From: Rattus norvegicus
Lineage: Eukaryota > Chordata > Mammalia > Rodentia > Muridae
Length of the DNA: 64,000 nt
Assembly: GCF_036323735.1 (NCBI RefSeq)
Contig: NC_086036.1
Span: forward strand, 21,240,564-21,304,563
Direction of reading: 5' to 3'
Shown here: piece after piece, positions 59,120 through 64,000 of the stretch
Layout: each line of letters opens with the position of its first letter
Numbering within the stretch: position 1 is the stretch's first letter
The notes under the pieces: generated by a model
Seen by the model: the letters and a program-made list of their open reading frames with translations, nothing else
The model's database searches: none
What the model was told of the DNA's origin: nothing
Position numbers and translations under genes: made by a program

Positions 59120-59761
59120 CCCAGAAAAGAATGTTTCCACCTCAAACTCTAATAAATTCAATTGGACAGTAAAGTGTCCAATGCAGTTTTCAGACGTCTA
59201 GACCTCAAATACAGACCTGAGGAAGGAGGACAATTTCCTAGCTCCTCTTTTACCACAAATTACTATGCAGATAAAATATTTGTGAGAATTGTATCAGATA
59301 ATGAGAGTTTGGAAGAGAAAAAAGCTTTACACAATAATAAGGATTTGAACGATCTTTACATGGCTCGATATGGGATTTGGCATACCTGTCTTTCTTTAGT
59401 ATGTAGTGTGTCACGGGTAATATGTGTATGCTTAAAGGTACACAGAAACACTGGGTTGCTTGCTTGCTTGCTTCTCAAAGATTCCTGGGTGTTATCTTCT
59501 GCTTATATTTTAGACAGTCCAAGAGGAATTAGATACTGTTTTCTTAGTACAAAATTTATTTTCAATCTTCACAATGCATTATTAGCATAGAACTTTATAA
59601 ACTGACTCATTGAACGGAGAGCATTCAGACTGCAGTGTAAACTTCCCAATGAACACAAAAGCACGCTCTTCTTTATGATCCTCATTTTATGAACACAATG
59701 TGTTGATATTCTAAGGAAAAACAACTCCATATTAATTATAGCATTTGGTTCACATTTAAAA
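59120..59761. other. Unassigned sequence
   Basis: The 142-codon plus-strand opening at 59162-59590 has no recognised domain and starts right after repeat sequence; I treat it as chance. 59454-59472 is a short (TTGC)n run. Confidence 0.4.
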
Positions 59762-59848
59762 TCTCCCTCTTCCCCTCCCTCTGCCTTTCTTCTCCCTCCC
59801 TCCCTCCTTCCTCCTTCGTCCCCCCTTTCTCCCTCCCTTCCTTTCTTC
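59762..59848. repeat. Pyrimidine-only tract (CCCT/CTTC)n
   Basis: About 85 bp almost purely C and T on the plus strand in irregular CCCT, CTCC and TTCC units, with a single G near 59819. Confidence 0.9.
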
Positions 59849-61037
59849 ACCTTATTAGTCAGCAATAGGGAAGAATAATATCCCCAGATCTCCCTAGTTA
59901 CTGGCCTACACTACTTTCCTAACTAGAAACCCCGAGGTTCACCACATCTGATTCTTTGATAAGGTTTATGAACAGAAATGGGGGTACTTCAATCATCTTG
60001 AGTATTCGTCTTCATTTAATTTTCAGCCAAGGGACTGGACATTGATTTCGTTTTGCATTTTACTAAAAGCGAATCTCCGATTGCAGATGGGAAACCAGAG
60101 CTGAAGTCATTGCCCTGAGCACAAACCAAACAAAAATCAAAGCATTTCCAAGAGTGAGTTGTTCAGTTAAATTTTCTTTAAAAAAAAATCATCAAGCAAT
60201 TGAACTGCTGAAAGGCTCAGACATGGAGACAGAAATCAGACGAGAAATTCTCGGTGCGCCAACTTCTGCGGCATAATTTTCACATCAAAGAACTTCAAAA
60301 TGGGATTTTCCCAAGTATTTTAACTTTTAGCTAGCTGAATCAAGTCCTCTCAGGATGTAAGCAGGCTATAAATTATAGCTACCTATGTAAATAAGTGACT
60401 ATCACGGTCACGTCCATATGTTACCTAGCTCCGGGTCCTTCCACCCTCTCCTACCCCAGATTGGGCAGGCAGAGCAGGGATTCTCCTTCCCTGCATCTCG
60501 TTGCTTCCAGTGAAATATGAGAGTTTCTACACAGGAAAAACGTCCTTGAAGAAAAAATATTTACAGTGTCTTGGTGGCCGAAAAGTAGACTGAGGAGCTC
60601 AGACATCGGGGAACTTCAGTATGTCCTGCAGGGCAAATGAGGTTAGAATGGCAAACTTGGGGGAAGCTTAGAAAAGCACGACAGTTACTTGGAAGACGTT
60701 TCCCCACAGGTGGGATCCTTCACAATGGTTCATAGTCTGGTTTAGCAGCTACTAATATGTGCGTAGCATTGTGTGAGAAGCTTAATTTTTTTCAGACATC
60801 ATTTTCGATATGTAAGTGATAGAATTACAGCTATAAAGGTCTTCATTTGTCCCAAACACATGAATATATGACCAATGGTTATATCATATCTGCCTCCATA
60901 GTCACACAAGGAAGTCTATAGATCTTCTTCATAGCTCTCTGCAATGGAAATTTTATTCATTTTCTTTTTTTTACAGTTGGATCATCCTTTTCATTTTCAA
61001 AATGAATTTATTTATATCACGTGGGTGAACATGTATC

Positions 61038-61041
<4 letters not shown>
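59849..61041. other. Unassigned sequence
   Basis: No repeat recognised and no gene called. A repeat-free kilobase that would be a sensible place to look for conserved non-coding sequence. Confidence 0.4.

Positions 61042-61045
<4 letters not shown>

Positions 61046-61102
<57 letters not shown>
61046..61102. repeat. (GT)n microsatellite
   Basis: About 28 uninterrupted GT units, the longest pure GT tract in the window, preceded by GCGCAC. Confidence 0.97.
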
Positions 61103-61106
<4 letters not shown>

Positions 61107-64000
61107 TCTCATGCCAGCTTGTATACTTGAAACTCAGAAGGCAACTTGTATGAGTTGGGTCTCTTCTTCTTCCCTATGGGTACTGGGGATGAACTTAGGT
61201 TATCAACCTTGGGTAACACACAGCTTTACCTACTGAGACATATTATAGCCCACCTCAGTTGGCTAGTCTTTTAAGTTTTTCTCATTCATTATTGTAAATT
61301 GCGTCCTAGTAATTTGCAGTCCTAGACATTCCTCAGACTGTGCTGTTTCTCTGAACTGCTCTGAGTCTATGTCTCATATTAAAGTCAGGGTTTGCATTCA
61401 GGTTTTCAAGCAGAGTCTCCTTCTTACATGAGATTTGCTCTCAGCCATGAAGGGAATTCAGAACTGCTTTGTTCCTGGTTCACATGGGTCATGTGTGTGC
61501 TGTGTATCCCTACTTCACTCTCGTCTTCAACTTCACCTCCTTATGAGTCCATATTCTTACATTTTCAGTTCCCATTGAACAGTTATACAGAGAGAGTTTA
61601 ATTCCGATTTTCTTTATGAAATGGACTTCAAAAAGACATCACAAATACTCACATTTATTGTGTGCATCCTTGAAGCCCCTCATGTGGTAATAGGTTACTT
61701 TCCATGGTTTATCATGAAGAAGAGGCACTGAAGTCACGATATTCTTGAGAATTCCATGCATTGATGTGATTTACTTTAGTGTCTAAAGTCAACTTTGAAA
61801 AGTGCTTCAAATTTAACTGTTTTGTTTTTCTCTCCTAAGATTTGACACAATGTTTTTTATTTTAACATAGGTTTAAACGAAACAAACAAAACCTGTGGTC
61901 TGTTTTATAATATCAACAGTGGTAGAATTCCAACCAGGATTTTGTGAGAAGCTCAAGAAACATTTTTGGGAGCAGGATGCCACCAGATCACATTTCATTT
62001 TCTATTGTATGAAAATAATAAAATACTTCTCAGGAATGATAATTAGAATTAGAAGCAGTTATGTAGGAATAGCTTTGTGCAGCAGAAGGCTTTGATTGAT
62101 AATTTTATTTTCCTAAATTTCTCCCTAATCCTGTTTCAATATGCTAATCTACTTCCTTCCTTCATCAAGCTTGCCTTAGAATAGCTTTATCCATAATAGC
62201 CATCCACCATAAAGAAGTGTCTCAACATTGCTGCTTGCCTAACCAGTCCCCTACCCCATATGACTTCAATAAAGGGCACAGAGATATGGGGCTAAAATTG
62301 GCTGTAAAGATAAAATGCATTATTAAATGGCATTATTGTCTTTGCTGTTATTCTGTCATCATACAAAGAGATGCAGAACCGGATTGAAAACCATATGGTA
62401 ATTGCATAGACGATGAATGCATCTTGCGGTCACACCTTCAGCATCCAGCAATATCGCTAGCTTCAGTTCAGGTGCCAATATGGCATAAAGCCAGCCCAGG
62501 AAAGATGAACTGGCAGAGAGAGAATGACAGACATTAGGCATAAGTACTTTTCATGTCAAATCTTTGGCATGCTCATTGTTGAAAAAATCTGTTCTCAGAA
62601 TTGCCTTCCAGCATGTGCAAGTTATGTTACGAAGGCATATGATAATGTCTACTGTCCAGGGATATGTTAATATGGTCCATTCTGGGAGACGCCAAGTCAT
62701 AGGCAAAGTGATTAGATACCCCAGATGTCTGTGCATCCCTACTCCTCCTGTACAAGAGAATGTCAGAAGCCGAAAAAAATGAAGTGAGGTATAATTCATG
62801 GGACTTGATAACTTCCTTCTCCAGGACCTAGTTTTGAAAGTAAGAAAGAAATTTTGGAGACTCCATCAGTATGTACAACTGTCCATTTTCAGAAATTGAA
62901 GATTTTAAATATTCATCTTCCCAAAATTGGAAGAAAGGGTATTCTAAAAGACTCATCTGTTAAAATTCCACTGTGATTGTTTGATGATTCCTCAATGTGT
63001 AAATAACATGCCATTAAAGGGGGGGGGGCACTTCACATATCAATCACCACTCATTGAACTCTCCTGAGGAAACCATTATGGATAATATTCTTTGCCCTTT
63101 TTCATCTAGATATATAATTCTAAGAACTGCAGAAGCATCTTTCCTGAAGTGACTCCACTGAGTTAAGGTATGAACAGGACAATATTTTATTTGCTGTTTT
63201 CAAGTAAAATATCTCTAATATGTTGATTCTACTAATAAAGGATTATTGACAATAAATTTCTTTTATAAGCCAGTTTACTAGCTCTACTATTGTATTTTCA
63301 TAAAATACTTTACATTCAGAAATCTGACAGATGGCATATACTTTATAAATTATAAAACACATTTGTGGAATCATGCTATATCTGATTGATTACCAGAAAA
63401 CAAAAATAAGAATCATTGTCTAATTTCTCAAAAATGAAAACACTTGACTCTATAAACATGCTCAAAGTCATAAAACATATCTACAATGCAACTATTTCTC
63501 TGACTGATAAATTTGCAGTCGCTCACAACTTGCCATAGAAGAGTCTCCAAATCAAGGTCTCTTCTCAAGAGGGAACTAGCCTTTCAAGATACAGGAAAGC
63601 AGAAATGGATATCAACTCCCGAATTGAGTCATAGCCACTTCTGTCCAAAGAGAGCAGCTGAATATTCATGGAATGTTTTTTTTATTCATCCAAACTTATG
63701 CTAGAGAAAAAAAAACAGTTTTGGAATGATCACAGAATATCCTGGGCAGCAAGTCATCTTATGTGTAAATGTTTGCTTCTGTCATAGCTATTTTCATAGT
63801 AAACATACACACAAAGACACACAAAATATACATAGGAGAAAAAAACAAACAACAACAATAACAATAACAACAAACCCACATGCACCGTTTCAATCAACTT
63901 TTGCAAATTCTTCACTGAATCCTGATTTCAAAGATTTCTCTCACAGGAATAGGTAACCAAAATATCCCTGTAGATAAAGCATTGGATAGTTGCTCATTGT
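61103..64000. other. Unassigned sequence
   Basis: No gene or recognised repeat family. Minor features: a G9 run at about 63020-63028, an A8 run near 63708-63717, and an AACAAT-type run at 63838-63874. Openings of 60-82 codons lie on both strands without motifs. Confidence 0.4.

Noticed and set aside
59162..59590. 142-codon plus-strand open frame
   Set aside because: It starts just after an AAT/CA repeat and has no known motif. A translated search with no hit would confirm rejection.

Overview
This window is mammalian, non-coding, repeat-dominated DNA from a murine rodent, most likely rat (Rattus). Three things point to rat. There is an ID-family SINE, derived from BC1 and tRNA-Ala, with an intact A box, B box and target-site duplication (12823-12918). 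The LINE-1 (L1) ORF1 at 25541 has the N-terminal residues I associate with rat rather than mouse. B2/B3/B1 SINEs and Lx-type L1 3' ends are also present. The background is AT-rich with many long dinucleotide microsatellites. I found no host protein-coding exon, tRNA, rRNA, CRISPR array or bacterial-type operon. The long open frames that exist are L1 or retroviral remnants, translated microsatellites, or chance openings.

Layout. 1-9.8 kb: mostly unassigned sequence with two short L1 insertions that each contain an internal inversion (4.4-4.7 and 5.9-6.5 kb), a B2 SINE (8.55 kb) and CT/GA tracts. 9.8-10.2 kb: a 204-bp-period tandem duplication carrying GT repeats. 10.2-14.9 kb: old SINEs and the ID element. 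14.9-16.6 kb: a 5'-truncated L1 followed directly by an Rps29 processed pseudogene. 16.8-17.0 kb: a TA tract between two identical 38-bp repeats. 20.9-21.2 kb: a probable ancient L1. 21.5-23.8 kb: a non-autonomous LTR element on the minus strand, interrupted by an L1 3' end. 24.1-24.6 kb: another minus-strand L1 3' end. 24.95-31.34 kb: an almost complete but inactivated rat L1 with an exact 14-bp target-site duplication. 34.97-39.12 kb: a minus-strand gammaretrovirus-like endogenous provirus with both LTRs, gag and protease remnants, and no recognisable pol or env. 42.6-44.6 kb: an LTR fragment and a satellite-like rodent repeat. 45-51.7 kb: a nest of minus-strand L1 pieces, one carrying a long TCC expansion. 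53.5-53.9 kb: an inverted repeat enclosing two B1 fragments. 54.5-57.0 kb: a third 5'-inverted L1. 57.9-59.1 kb: a B3 SINE, a CG/CA tract, an Lx L1 3' end and AAT/CA repeats. 59.1-64 kb: unassigned.

Nothing here works together as a gene system. What the window records is retrotransposition: complete and truncated L1, L1 insertions inverted by twin priming, L1-mobilised passengers (ID, B1, B2, B3, Rps29 cDNA), endogenous retroviruses, and later microsatellite growth and local duplication. No new biological system is evident. The most informative structures are the three inverted L1 insertions, the tail of the full-length L1, the eroded provirus, and the identical repeats flanking the TA tract. 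Repeat family names come from recognising sequence; no database was searched.
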